A stretch of DNA of 8,317 nucleotides from an uncultured Sphingomonadaceae bacterium (GTDB lineage: Bacteria; Pseudomonadota; Alphaproteobacteria; Sphingomonadales; Sphingomonadaceae): NCBI GenBank assembly GCA_937920575.1, contig CAKZSF010000183.1:1-8317 (forward strand), written 5' to 3'. A program made the translations under genes and the position numbers. Below the pieces are notes generated by a model, which was not told where the DNA came from, did no database searches, and saw only the letters and a list, made by a program, of their open reading frames with translations. This document shows, piece after piece, positions 1 through 6,960 of the stretch. Every line of letters starts with the position of its first letter. Within the stretch, counting starts at the first letter, position 1.

Positions 1-19
1 AGCAACAAGCTGGCCTTTT

Positions 20-26
20 AGGGAGA
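20..26 (+). promoter_or_regulatory. Ribosome binding site of the TonB-dependent receptor
   Basis: AGGGAGA lies 6 nt before the ATG at 33 and fixes that start, which also gives a complete signal peptide. The promoter is not in the window, because only 32 bases precede the gene. Confidence 0.8.
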
Positions 27-32
27 GCCACG

Positions 33-2459
33 ATGATCAATTATCACATTCGCAACAGATCTACGCTTCGCGCTGGATTGATGACCGGAGTCGCTGCGCT
101 GGCCGCATGCGGTTTGTCCGGCACTGCACAGGCGCAAAACACTGCCCCCCAAGCCGATGATGGCGAAGGAGCAGATGAAACTGTGATTATCGTCCAGGCG
201 CGGCGTCAAGACGAAACTCTCCAAGAAGTGCCGGTGACAGTGACCGCGATCAGCGGCGAAACATTGGAAAAATATGGCGTCGACCAAGTTGCTGACGTGG
301 TTAGCCGCGTACCCACCCTGAACGTGCAAGTGGGCGGCTCAGGCTCTGGCGGCCAGCTTTCGCTTCGCGGTGTTGGCTCCTCCAACATTTCGGCCGCATT
401 CGATAGCGCCGTGGCCTTCGATTTCGATGGCGTGCAGGTATCCACCATGCGCCTTGTGCAGGCCGGCTTTTTCGACACAGCTCAAATCGACGTTTTGAAA
501 GGGCCGCAATCGCTCTTCTTTGGTAAATCCGCATCAGCGGGCGTCTTCTCCATCCGCTCAGCCGACCCGACCTCGACGTGGGAAGTAGGCGGAAAAGCGT
601 CATACGAATTTGAGGAAAAGGGATACACCGTTGGCGGTTACATCTCTGGCCCGGTTACCGATCAGCTCGGTGTTCGCCTCGCCGCTCAATGGAATGACAT
701 CGACGAATTTATCGAAATGGAGCCGGGCACACCGACAGCAAATGGGCGCTTCCGCGGTCAATCAAACTTTGTCGTACGCGGAACTCTGGATTGGCAGCCA
801 GTAGATGGCTTTGATGCCAATTTGAAAGTTCAATATGTGAAGAACGAAGGTGACGGCGCTGTCCAGCATTCCGACATCGATTGCGGGGCAGACGGAATGG
901 CTGATGCGATCAGTCTGCTGGGTGGAGGTCTCAATATCCCCGCCGGATACAATTGTAACTCGAATGACGGCCTGTATTATTTGCCTGATGCAGCTCCACC
1001 GCTAGCTCCCGGCGTTCCAACCGCTTCTGGTCCGTCATTGGCAGAAGGACGCAACGGCGTTCCATTTTCTGAAACCGAACTATGGTTTGCTCGCTTGATG
1101 CTCAATTTTCAGCTGACGGACGAGTTGTTGCTGACATCGACCACTGGTTTTGTCGATTTGGATGCAACCGATTTTGAATGCTATTCATACGGCGGTACCC
1201 TTGGCCCAGGCGTACCAGGCGGTGCGGGTTGTTCTGATCCGCGCAATGCACTGGAACAATACACCCAAGAGATTCGCCTGACATCGGACTTGGATGGACC
1301 GTTCAATTTCATGGTTGGCGCGTTCTACGAATCGCGTGAATTCATCTTCGACACTGCGCAGCAGGCTGTGAACATCTCCTTCGTGGCACCCGACCCGATC
1401 ACTGGCTTCACCTATGATTGGGACAAGGTTCACGTGACCAAAACGGAGGCGGCCTCCTTCTTCGGCAGCGCTATCATTGACCTTACCGATCAGCTCGAAT
1501 TGTCGGGCGGAATCCGCTATACTGACGAGAGCAAGACGCAGAGGATCAGCGTACCGTTTCTGCACCTCTTTTTGCAGGGCCCCGGCTTCGTACCTCCTGG
1601 GTTCTTCTCTGGACCGATTGATTTCAAGGACAGCAATGTCTCACCTGAGGTCACTTTGAAGTACCAGGCGAGCGATGACGTCAACATCTTCGCTTCCTAC
1701 AAGACTGGCTTCAAATCCGGCGGAATTGATAACTCGGCACTGCCATCAGCCAGTTTGGGCGCTGCAGCTGCAGCTAATGATTTCAGCGCGCTTATCTATG
1801 AATCTGAGACAGCTCAGGGCGGTGAAATTGGAATTAAGTCCCAATTCAACGACCGCTCGGTAACGGTCAACGCGACGGCCTATTACTATGTGTTCGATGA
1901 CCTTCAGGTGCAGAACTTTGATGGCAACACCATCCAGTTCGTGACTTTGAATGCTGGTGAAGTGACCACCAAGGGTATTGATCTTGAACTTGGCTGGAGA
2001 ACGCCGGTCGAAGGCCTGAGCTTTTCGAGCAATCTTTCCTTCCTGGATGCGCAATTCTCAGACACATTTGAGACATCACCCGGTGTAGATATTGACGGCC
2101 GCGACGTGGCGCGCGCGCCAAGCTTTTCCGGAAATGTTGCCGTTGACTGGGATATTCCACTGAATGAGGGAATGGACCTCAGCCTTTCGGGCAATGCGAT
2201 CTACTCGGGCAGCTATTTTACCGATGAAGTTACCGTCAATGACTTCAGACAAGATAGCTATGTCACTTTCGATGCGCGCATTGCAATCGGTGATCCCAAT
2301 CGCAAGTGGGCCGTGGCACTCGTTGGAACCAATTTGACCGATGAAATCTGGGTCAACACTTCTGGTGAACGGCCATTCCGTCCGGTTGGAGGTGACGACC
2401 TTGTGCTCACACAAAACCGTGGCCGTCAGATCTCTGTTGAGACAAGCTTCAAATTCTAA
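33..2459 (+). CDS. TonB-dependent outer-membrane receptor
   Basis: An 808-residue outer-membrane beta-barrel receptor that should import a substrate using energy from TonB-ExbBD. The start ATG follows a good Shine-Dalgarno (AGGGAGA, 20-26). Residues 1-34 form a signal peptide with basic residues, a hydrophobic core and a signal peptidase I site of AQA|Q type at 34/35. A TonB-box-like stretch (ETVIIVQAR, 49-57) leads into the plug domain. The plug includes the family hallmark LKGPQSLFFGKSASAG around 155-170, a variant of the commoner LRGPQGTLFGRNT. The rest is a barrel of alternating amphipathic strands ending in Phe808, as expected for BAM-dependent assembly. Length is normal for sphingomonad receptors of this class. 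No N-terminal signalling extension of the FecA type is seen. The ligand cannot be read from sequence; the neighbouring oxygenase and CoA genes suggest an organic carbon source rather than iron (inference). Confidence 0.97.
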   Translation: MINYHIRNRSTLRAGLMTGVAALAACGLSGTAQAQNTAPQADDGEGADETVIIVQARRQDETLQEVPVTVTAISGETLEKYGVDQVADVVSRVPTLNVQVGGSGSGGQLSLRGVGSSNISAAFDSAVAFDFDGVQVSTMRLVQAGFFDTAQIDVLKGPQSLFFGKSASAGVFSIRSADPTSTWEVGGKASYEFEEKGYTVGGYISGPVTDQLGVRLAAQWNDIDEFIEMEPGTPTANGRFRGQSNFVVRGTLDWQPVDGFDANLKVQYVKNEGDGAVQHSDIDCGADGMADAISLLGGGLNIPAGYNCNSNDGLYYLPDAAPPLAPGVPTASGPSLAEGRNGVPFSETELWFARLMLNFQLTDELLLTSTTGFVDLDATDFECYSYGGTLGPGVPGGAGCSDPRNALEQYTQEIRLTSDLDGPFNFMVGAFYESREFIFDTAQQAVNISFVAPDPITGFTYDWDKVHVTKTEAASFFGSAIIDLTDQLELSGGIRYTDESKTQRISVPFLHLFLQGPGFVPPGFFSGPIDFKDSNVSPEVTLKYQASDDVNIFASYKTGFKSGGIDNSALPSASLGAAAAANDFSALIYESETAQGGEIGIKSQFNDRSVTVNATAYYYVFDDLQVQNFDGNTIQFVTLNAGEVTTKGIDLELGWRTPVEGLSFSSNLSFLDAQFSDTFETSPGVDIDGRDVARAPSFSGNVAVDWDIPLNEGMDLSLSGNAIYSGSYFTDEVTVNDFRQDSYVTFDARIAIGDPNRKWAVALVGTNLTDEIWVNTSGERPFRPVGGDDLVLTQNRGRQISVETSFKF

Positions 2460-2487
2460 CTTTGGGTTCAGTCCCTCTCTCTCGGCG

Positions 2488-2521
2488 AAAGGGCGGCTCA
2501 GCAACGGGTCGCCCTTTTGTG
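2488..2521 (+). terminator. Intrinsic terminator after the receptor gene
   Basis: A perfect 8-bp inverted repeat, AAAGGGCG at 2488-2495 and CGCCCTTT at 2510-2517, is extended inward by G-T, C-G and T-G pairs, leaving a loop of about 8 nt. A T-rich tail (TTTTGTGTTTTC) follows. It sits 28 bp past the receptor stop. This is the only convincing Rho-independent terminator I see, and it implies that the oxygenase gene downstream is not simply a read-through cistron of the receptor. Confidence 0.85.
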
Positions 2522-2557
2522 TTTTCCAGCAGCAAACTCTCTCCCCAAAACAGCCAA

Positions 2558-2588
2558 TTGATAAGAGCCGGTGCCCTTGGGATGTAAC
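2558..2588 (+). promoter_or_regulatory. Possible promoter of the Rieske oxygenase gene
   Basis: TTGATA (2558-2563) matches five of six bases of the -35 consensus. TGTAAC (2583-2588) is a weak -10 match (four of six) after a long 19-nt spacer. It lies between the receptor terminator and the oxygenase ribosome binding site, where a promoter is expected. The assignment rests on location as much as sequence. The element overlaps GCCAATTG at 2553-2560. Confidence 0.3.
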
Positions 2589-2607
2589 ACTGCCGACAGG
2601 CGCAATT

Positions 2608-2612
2608 AGGAA
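2608..2612 (+). promoter_or_regulatory. Ribosome binding site that decides the oxygenase start
   Basis: AGGAA lies 6 nt before the ATG at 2619. An alternative in-frame ATG at 2643 lacks a comparable site, so the upstream start is preferred. Confidence 0.7.
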
Positions 2613-2618
2613 TCTTCA

Positions 2619-3842
2619 ATGTCTCGCCAAACACTAATCGACATGACCCGCTCGCTGATCGCCCATGGCGAGGCCGATACAATGGAGTTGGCTGACGAGG
2701 TGGTGCGCATCCCTGCCAGCGCCTATACTGATCCCGCCTTGTTCGAGCTTGAGAAGAAGAATATCTTCAAACGCTTGCCATTGATGGTCGCGCCGTCTTG
2801 CGAATTGCCTGAGCCTGGCGATTTCAAGGCAATGGATATCTGCGGCGTACCCGTGTTCCTGTCGCGCCAGAAAACCGGCGAAGTGATCGCTTTTCTCAAC
2901 ATGTGCACACACCGCGGCAATCCGATTGTTAGCGGAACCGGCAATGCCGCGCGTTTTACCTGCGGCTATCATGGTTGGACGTTTAAGCAGAACGGCGATT
3001 TGGTCGGCGTGGCCAGCCCGCAAGATTTCGGCTCAATCAACAAAAGCGACCACTGCCTAACCCGCTTTCCGGTTTACGAAAATGCGGGCCTGATTTGGGC
3101 GACGCTAGACCCGGATAGCAAGCTGTCGATCCCCGATTACCTTTGCAATTATGACGCGCTGCTCGATGCCTTCGGGTTCAAGGATTGGACGCTTTTTGCT
3201 CAGCGCACGCTGTCTGGCCCGAATTGGAAGACAGCCTATGATGGCTATCTCGATTTTTATCACTTACCTGTGCTTCACAAGGACACTTTCGGTTCCGACT
3301 TCTTCAACCGTGCAAATTACTTCGCTTGGGGGCCGCATCAGCGTCTGTCTTCGCCATCAAAATTTGCGCAGAAAACCGGCAGCGATGAAATGCTCGACTT
3401 GTCGCAAATGAGCGATGAGGAGCTGCCGGACGATTCGCTAACGCAAGGCGTTTGGACAATCTTCCCGCATATCTCAATCGCCAGCTTTTATGGCGGCGGT
3501 CAGCGCGGTGCATTGATCAGCCAACTGTTTCCCGGCGAAAATGTCGGCGAAAGCTTCACCACGCAATATTATGTGATGGAAAACCAACCCGAAACAGAGG
3601 CTGATGTGAAGTCCGCGCATGAGCAGTTCGACTTCCTCGAAATCGTTGTGCGGGATGAGGATTACGCCACCGGCAAACGCCAGCATGAGGCGCTGCAATC
3701 AGGCTTGATGAAAGAAGTATTGTTCGGCCGCAATGAAGGCGGCGGACAAGTGTTTCACGGATGGGTCGACAGACTGATCAATGCATCAGATGATGATCTG
3801 GTCGATATGTTTGCGCCCAGCCAATCAGAAGCGGCTGAGTAG
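2619..3842 (+). CDS. Rieske 2Fe-2S ring-hydroxylating oxygenase, alpha (catalytic) subunit
   Basis: A 407-residue cytoplasmic oxygenase large subunit that should use O2 and electrons from a ferredoxin or reductase to hydroxylate an organic substrate. The N-terminal Rieske domain (about 45-165) carries the cluster ligands in the order C96-T-H98, sixteen residues, then C115-G-Y-H118. The C-terminal catalytic domain (about 190-390) carries the mononuclear-iron motif DFYHLPVLH. In it, H215 and H220 are iron ligands and D212 is the bridging aspartate corresponding to D205 of naphthalene dioxygenase. The carboxylate ligand probably lies in the acidic RDED stretch at 345-348 (inference). Both metal sites look intact and the length is normal. 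No beta subunit of the classical family, ferredoxin or reductase is encoded nearby, so it may be an alpha-only enzyme using shared electron carriers. Whether it acts as a mono- or dioxygenase, and on what substrate, is unknown. Confidence 0.96.
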   Translation: MSRQTLIDMTRSLIAHGEADTMELADEVVRIPASAYTDPALFELEKKNIFKRLPLMVAPSCELPEPGDFKAMDICGVPVFLSRQKTGEVIAFLNMCTHRGNPIVSGTGNAARFTCGYHGWTFKQNGDLVGVASPQDFGSINKSDHCLTRFPVYENAGLIWATLDPDSKLSIPDYLCNYDALLDAFGFKDWTLFAQRTLSGPNWKTAYDGYLDFYHLPVLHKDTFGSDFFNRANYFAWGPHQRLSSPSKFAQKTGSDEMLDLSQMSDEELPDDSLTQGVWTIFPHISIASFYGGGQRGALISQLFPGENVGESFTTQYYVMENQPETEADVKSAHEQFDFLEIVVRDEDYATGKRQHEALQSGLMKEVLFGRNEGGGQVFHGWVDRLINASDDDLVDMFAPSQSEAAE

Positions 3843-3850
3843 AGTAGACA

Positions 3851-4315
3851 TTAGAAATCAAACGGTTTTGCGACGTTAGTCGTACCTTTTGCAGTCGGGT
3901 TATCGTTCAAAACCAACTCAACCAAAGCGGTATCAAAAAACTCGTGAAGCTCGGCAATCTTGCCGTCCTGAATGGTCATGATTTGGCAATAGGTTTGCAG
4001 ATATTCATGGCCATTCTCACCCATGCCGCCGCCATACATCAGGCCAACGACGCGGTCTTCATCCGCGCACATGATCTTCCATTTGCGTGAAAATTGAATG
4101 GTTTCAGGCTTTAGCTTGCCGACAACCATATCGGCGACCAATGGGCCAAAGCACTCCGCCTTGCCTTCCCAGCGGCCCGATACGGGCGTGCTGCCAAGCA
4201 GGTTGAACACTACATCTTCAGCATGAAGTGCAGCCAGCGCGTCAAAATCTCCGCATTCCAAAGCACGGTAATATGCCTCGGCAATAGCGACGTTTGCTTC
4301 ACGCGAAGCGCTCAT
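3851..4315 (-). CDS. NTF2-like / SnoaL-like small protein (ketosteroid-isomerase-related)
   Basis: A 154-residue protein of the NTF2 alpha+beta cone fold. The family signs are the opening helix with AEAYYRALECGDFDALAAL (about 12-30), the HAEDVVF turn (31-37) that begins the sheet, and the closing strands with QTYCQIMTIQDGKIAELHEFFDT (from 107), a pattern typical of SnoaL and ketosteroid-isomerase-related proteins (split here only for description). Members are isomerases, dehydratases, epoxide hydrolases or cyclases on cyclic ketones and similar molecules, and some are non-catalytic. D128, E125 and H124 line up where such proteins often place pocket residues, but I cannot assign a reaction. 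The ATG lies 3 nt past the stop of the NmrA-family gene. No clear Shine-Dalgarno is seen, so translation is probably coupled to that gene. The stop converges on the oxygenase stop with 8 bp between. Confidence 0.88.
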   Translation of the reverse strand: MSASREANVAIAEAYYRALECGDFDALAALHAEDVVFNLLGSTPVSGRWEGKAECFGPLVADMVVGKLKPETIQFSRKWKIMCADEDRVVGLMYGGGMGENGHEYLQTYCQIMTIQDGKIAELHEFFDTALVELVLNDNPTAKGTTNVAKPFDF

Positions 4316-4318
4316 GAG

Positions 4319-5266
4319 CTAGCCAAACGCCGGGCGGAAATTGCTTTCGCCCCACTCCTGCTCACCGGCCCATTCCTCCATATCCTGCAGCTTGCCGTCA
4401 AGCTCGGGGAAACGCTCCATCACATGCTCCATATCAACCTCGAATGGTCGAGTAGGAGCAGTGTTGTTGTATTCGTAGAATGCCGCAATTCCGGCAGCAA
4501 AATCCTTGCGCATTTCTGCCGGCATATCATCACCTGCGGCATCGACCAGATATTTTCCAAACTCTGCTGGCGTGCAGGGATCATATTTGATCGGCTTGCC
4601 CAAAGTCTTGGTCAGCACCTCGGCGACTTCGCCGCCACGCATGCGCCGGGGGCCGCCAATATTGAGCCACGCCCCTTCCATGTCTGGGCGCTCGATGCTT
4701 GCCAGCATGAATTTCGCGACATCATCCAAGCTGATCCAATTCGCCTCCAAATGTGGCGCATGAGGATAGACATAACGCCCTTCATTGACGATCCATGGCC
4801 GTGCCCAATTGGTGAGCAGATTGTCCATGAACAGCACACTGCCAAACACTGTGCCCGGGCAGCCTGAGCGCCACAAAGCGTTGATGCCCTGCGTGTTGCC
4901 AGCGTAAGTAAAAGGATCGCCGGGCTTGTCAGGGATCCAGCTGGATGTGTTCCACACCAGCCGTTTTACACCGATCTTGGCGCCCGCGTTACCCAAATCA
5001 CCGATCAGCACTGCACGGTCAGCGCGCGCTTGCAGCGGATGAGTGTAGAAAATGTAGTCGCTGCCCTCTAACGCGGCGTCGTATGTCGAAGGATCGTAGA
5101 GATCCATTGAGCGGACCTCGACCTTCTCAATGCCGTCGATAGGGGCGCCAGCAAAGGGGTCGCTTTGGCGCGAAATTGCGCGCACCTCATAGCCTGCTTT
5201 CAAGGCTTGGCGAACCTGCGCCATACCTTGCCTGCCTGATGCTCCAATGACCGTAATTAACGCCAT
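4319..5266 (-). CDS. NmrA-family NAD(P)-binding protein (atypical short-chain dehydrogenase)
   Basis: A 315-residue Rossmann-fold protein. The N-terminus shows VIGASGRQG (6-14), the glycine motif GxxGxxG of NmrA and isoflavone-reductase-like proteins, followed by the AGYEVRAISR strand whose Arg residues would favour NADP (inference). FYTHPLQAR, WNTSSW and NIGGPRRMRGGEV are segments of the type found in the NmrA/YwnB group. The YxxxK catalytic pair of classical short-chain dehydrogenases is not obvious, so it may be either a reductase or a redox sensor. A Shine-Dalgarno (GAGAGGG, 5280-5274 on the minus strand) sits 7 nt before the ATG. It is the first gene of a two-gene minus-strand unit with the NTF2-like gene and is divergent from the MDR gene. 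Placement beside an oxygenase supports a role in reducing an oxidised intermediate (inference). Confidence 0.93.
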   Translation of the reverse strand: MALITVIGASGRQGMAQVRQALKAGYEVRAISRQSDPFAGAPIDGIEKVEVRSMDLYDPSTYDAALEGSDYIFYTHPLQARADRAVLIGDLGNAGAKIGVKRLVWNTSSWIPDKPGDPFTYAGNTQGINALWRSGCPGTVFGSVLFMDNLLTNWARPWIVNEGRYVYPHAPHLEANWISLDDVAKFMLASIERPDMEGAWLNIGGPRRMRGGEVAEVLTKTLGKPIKYDPCTPAEFGKYLVDAAGDDMPAEMRKDFAAGIAAFYEYNNTAPTRPFEVDMEHVMERFPELDGKLQDMEEWAGEQEWGESNFRPAFG

Positions 5267-5414
5267 GATTCCGCCCTCTCTCCATCGCCGTTTTGCAGCA
5301 GTATAAGCGAAACGGAGCGGACCATCCCCGCCCCATTTTGATAGCGGCGCTGGCGTTGCAACCTAGCGAAAAGATCGGTTGTCGCGGCCACCTCACTCGC
5401 TGACATTGCGGCTT
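5267..5414. promoter_or_regulatory. Divergent regulatory region between the two reductase-NTF2 units
   Basis: This 148-bp gap separates the ATG codons of the NmrA-family and MDR genes and must hold the promoters of both. TATACT on the minus strand (5305-5300) could be a -10 for the NmrA-family unit, but no good -35 sits 16-18 nt away. The same spot read on the plus strand gives TATAAG (5302-5307). GTTGCAAC (5355-5362) is a perfect 8-bp palindrome. CAACC (5359-5363) and GGTTG (5377-5381) form an inverted repeat with a 13-nt spacer that could be an operator. None of these is certain. Confidence 0.4.
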
Positions 5415-6413
5415 ATGATAAACAGATTTTGGCGCATCGACCGGCGGCCCGAAGGCAACCAATTTGCCGAGGCATTGAGCTTGCACGAAGCGCAGCTCGG
5501 CCCTGCCCCTGATGGCCAAGTCACAATTCGCAATGCGATAATTTCGATGGACGCAGGCACGCGCATGTGGCTCACCGACAGGACGGATGGGTATCAGCCG
5601 CCACTCGACCTTGGCATCCCCATGACAGGATTGGTCGTCGGCGAGATTGTTGACAGCGCGCATCCGGATTTTGCCGTTGGTGAATGGGTGCGTACTTTTG
5701 GCATTTGGGGAGATTACAGCCAGGTTGATCCAGTGATGACGGGAGCAGTGAAGCTGGCCCCGGGTGTCGCAGACAAACGCGCATGGCTTGGGCCGCTCGG
5801 AATGAACGGGTGGACGGCTTTGTGGGGCATTGAAAGAACAGGCGCGGCAAAGGCGGGGGAGACTGTGCTCGTATCCGCCGCCGCTGGGGCGACGGGCATT
5901 CTTGCGGTGCAAATCGCCAAGCTTCTTGGCTGCCGCACGGTGGGGATCGCTGGCGGGAAGGAAAAATGCCGTTTCCTCACGCAAGATATCGGGGCCGATC
6001 AGGCGCTCGATTACAAGTCAGACGATTTCGCGGAACAGCTCAGCAAGGCTGGTGGGATCGATGTCTATTTCGACAATGTGGGCGGGCCGATCCTCGACCA
6101 CGTTCTTAAAAACATGAATCACTACGGCCGAATTGCCGTTTGCGGATTGGTCTCTGACTATAATGGAATGCGCACGGCACCAGCCGAATTTGATCAAGTG
6201 CTGATGCGGCGCTTGCGGATCGAAGGCTTCTTCTCACCCGACTTTATGGACAAGGGTGATGAGCTCACCGCGCGGCTCAAAACATGGGTCGATGCAGGCG
6301 AACTCGCCATGCCTTATGATGTGACGCAAGGGCTTGAGGAAACGCTCGTGGCCTATGAAAAACTGTTCACTGGCGGCAATATCGGCAAAGTGATTGTGGA
6401 GCTTGAACAATGA
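5415..6413 (+). CDS. NADP-dependent zinc-free medium-chain oxidoreductase (CurA / 2-alkenal reductase-like)
   Basis: A 332-residue MDR-superfamily enzyme of the leukotriene-B4-dehydrogenase / curcumin-reductase / YfmJ group, which uses NADPH to reduce the C=C bond of alpha,beta-unsaturated ketones or aldehydes. The N-terminus MINRFWRIDRRPEGN resembles the usual start of the group. The nucleotide-binding motif AAGATG is at 156-161, followed by VGIAGGKEKC (176-185), whose G180 and K184 are the usual NADP-phosphate contacts. YFDNVGG (218-224) and the C-terminal LFTGGNIGKVIVEL are group signatures. There are no zinc-binding cysteines. I chose the ATG at 5415 because homologues begin there. An in-frame TTG at 5379 would add 12 residues, and neither start has a strong Shine-Dalgarno. 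The stop overlaps the next gene's ATG by 4 bp (ATGA). The likely role is enone reduction in a degradative pathway (inference). Confidence 0.94.
   Translation: MINRFWRIDRRPEGNQFAEALSLHEAQLGPAPDGQVTIRNAIISMDAGTRMWLTDRTDGYQPPLDLGIPMTGLVVGEIVDSAHPDFAVGEWVRTFGIWGDYSQVDPVMTGAVKLAPGVADKRAWLGPLGMNGWTALWGIERTGAAKAGETVLVSAAAGATGILAVQIAKLLGCRTVGIAGGKEKCRFLTQDIGADQALDYKSDDFAEQLSKAGGIDVYFDNVGGPILDHVLKNMNHYGRIAVCGLVSDYNGMRTAPAEFDQVLMRRLRIEGFFSPDFMDKGDELTARLKTWVDAGELAMPYDVTQGLEETLVAYEKLFTGGNIGKVIVELEQ
6398..6401 (+). promoter_or_regulatory. Ribosome binding site of the SnoaL-like gene inside the MDR gene
   Basis: GGAG lies 8 nt before the ATG at 6410, within the last codons of the MDR gene. With the ATGA overlap it supports translational coupling of the two products. 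Confidence 0.6.
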
Positions 6414-6949
6414 CAGGAACGCTAGAGGACCGCGAGGCCATTCGCGATTGTATAACCGCCTATGCCCATGCAATTGATCGGCGGCGCTGGGACATAATGA
6501 AAAACCTGTTCCATGATGACGCGCGATTTGCCTTTGGCACGGTGGCGGGCGATTGGAAAAGCTTTGTTGAGCAAGCCCGCGCAGTGATCGATCCTTGCCT
6601 CGCGACGCAACATCAACTTGGCCAAGTGATGTTCGGCTTTGAAAGCGACGCGCTGTGCCACACCGAAACCTATATGACCGCGATGCACACTATTCCTGCA
6701 GGCTATCCGCTCCCCGATGTTTTTCCTGACAAGGGCGAGATCTACTCAGCGGTGATCGCCGGACGCTATGTCGACAGGTTCGAAAAGCGCGCCGGAGAAT
6801 GGCGCATTGCCAAACGGACCGGGCTTTACGATTGGCGCGAGTTTCGCGTTGTCGAAGGGGTGGATATGTCGCCCCTGGGCGAAGAGGCATGTGGCTTTCA
6901 TGACGATCGCGACCCGTCGCCGCCTGTGGCTGCGCGTTTTCGCTCCTAG
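6410..6949 (+). CDS. SnoaL-like NTF2-fold protein (SnoaL_4 type, possible dehydratase or isomerase)
   Basis: A 179-residue NTF2-fold protein of the SnoaL_4 type, the group that includes LinA and scytalone-dehydratase relatives. The N-terminal helices hold DREAIRDCITAYAHAIDRR (7-25) and the DDARF turn (36-40). The closing part holds AGRYVDRFEKRAGEWRIAKR (117-136), typical of the family. D23 and H68 occupy positions that, by eye, match the Asp25-His73 catalytic dyad of LinA, and R136 could match its active-site Arg. This suggests real enzymatic activity, likely dehydration or isomerisation (inference, not a numbered alignment). Classical Rieske beta subunits share this fold and size, but the wording of the sequence is closer to SnoaL_4 and the gene is coupled to the MDR reductase, not to the oxygenase. 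The stop is 11 bp from the convergent thioesterase stop. Confidence 0.9.
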   Translation: MTGTLEDREAIRDCITAYAHAIDRRRWDIMKNLFHDDARFAFGTVAGDWKSFVEQARAVIDPCLATQHQLGQVMFGFESDALCHTETYMTAMHTIPAGYPLPDVFPDKGEIYSAVIAGRYVDRFEKRAGEWRIAKRTGLYDWREFRVVEGVDMSPLGEEACGFHDDRDPSPPVAARFRS

Positions 6950-6960
6950 GGTTCCAGCGG

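Noticed and set aside
102..112. LAAC lipobox-like motif at residues 23-26 of the receptor signal peptide
   Set aside because: A better signal peptidase I site (AQA|Q) lies at 34/35, and TonB-dependent receptors of this kind are normally not lipidated; the match is probably just the hydrophobic core.
655..1497. 15-bp direct repeat TTACCGATCAGCTCG at 655-669 and 1483-1497
   Set aside because: Both copies encode TDQL turns of the receptor barrel in the same frame; similar turn sequences recur in such barrels and the repeat has no flanking structure.
1761..1774. GC-rich palindrome GCTGCAGCTGCAGC
   Set aside because: It is the codon pattern of a short alanine run in a receptor loop, not a separate element.
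4223..4867. Open frame of 214 codons on the plus strand
   Set aside because: It is antisense to the NmrA-family and NTF2-like genes, has no ribosome binding site that I trust and shows no domain.
4935..4946. Perfect 12-bp palindrome ATCCAGCTGGAT
   Set aside because: It lies inside the NmrA-family coding region, where it encodes the conserved-looking SSWI segment; nothing nearby suggests a regulatory or recombination site.
5187..5984. Long open frame of 265 codons on the minus strand
   Set aside because: It runs antisense to the clear MDR gene and overlaps the start of the NmrA-family gene; its translation is rich in Arg, Pro, His and Cys with no recognisable domain, as expected for a shadow frame.
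6410..6949. Classical beta subunit of the Rieske oxygenase
   Set aside because: Fold and length would fit, but the sequence resembles SnoaL_4 proteins with a LinA-like Asp-His pair, and the gene is coupled to the MDR reductase rather than to the alpha subunit.
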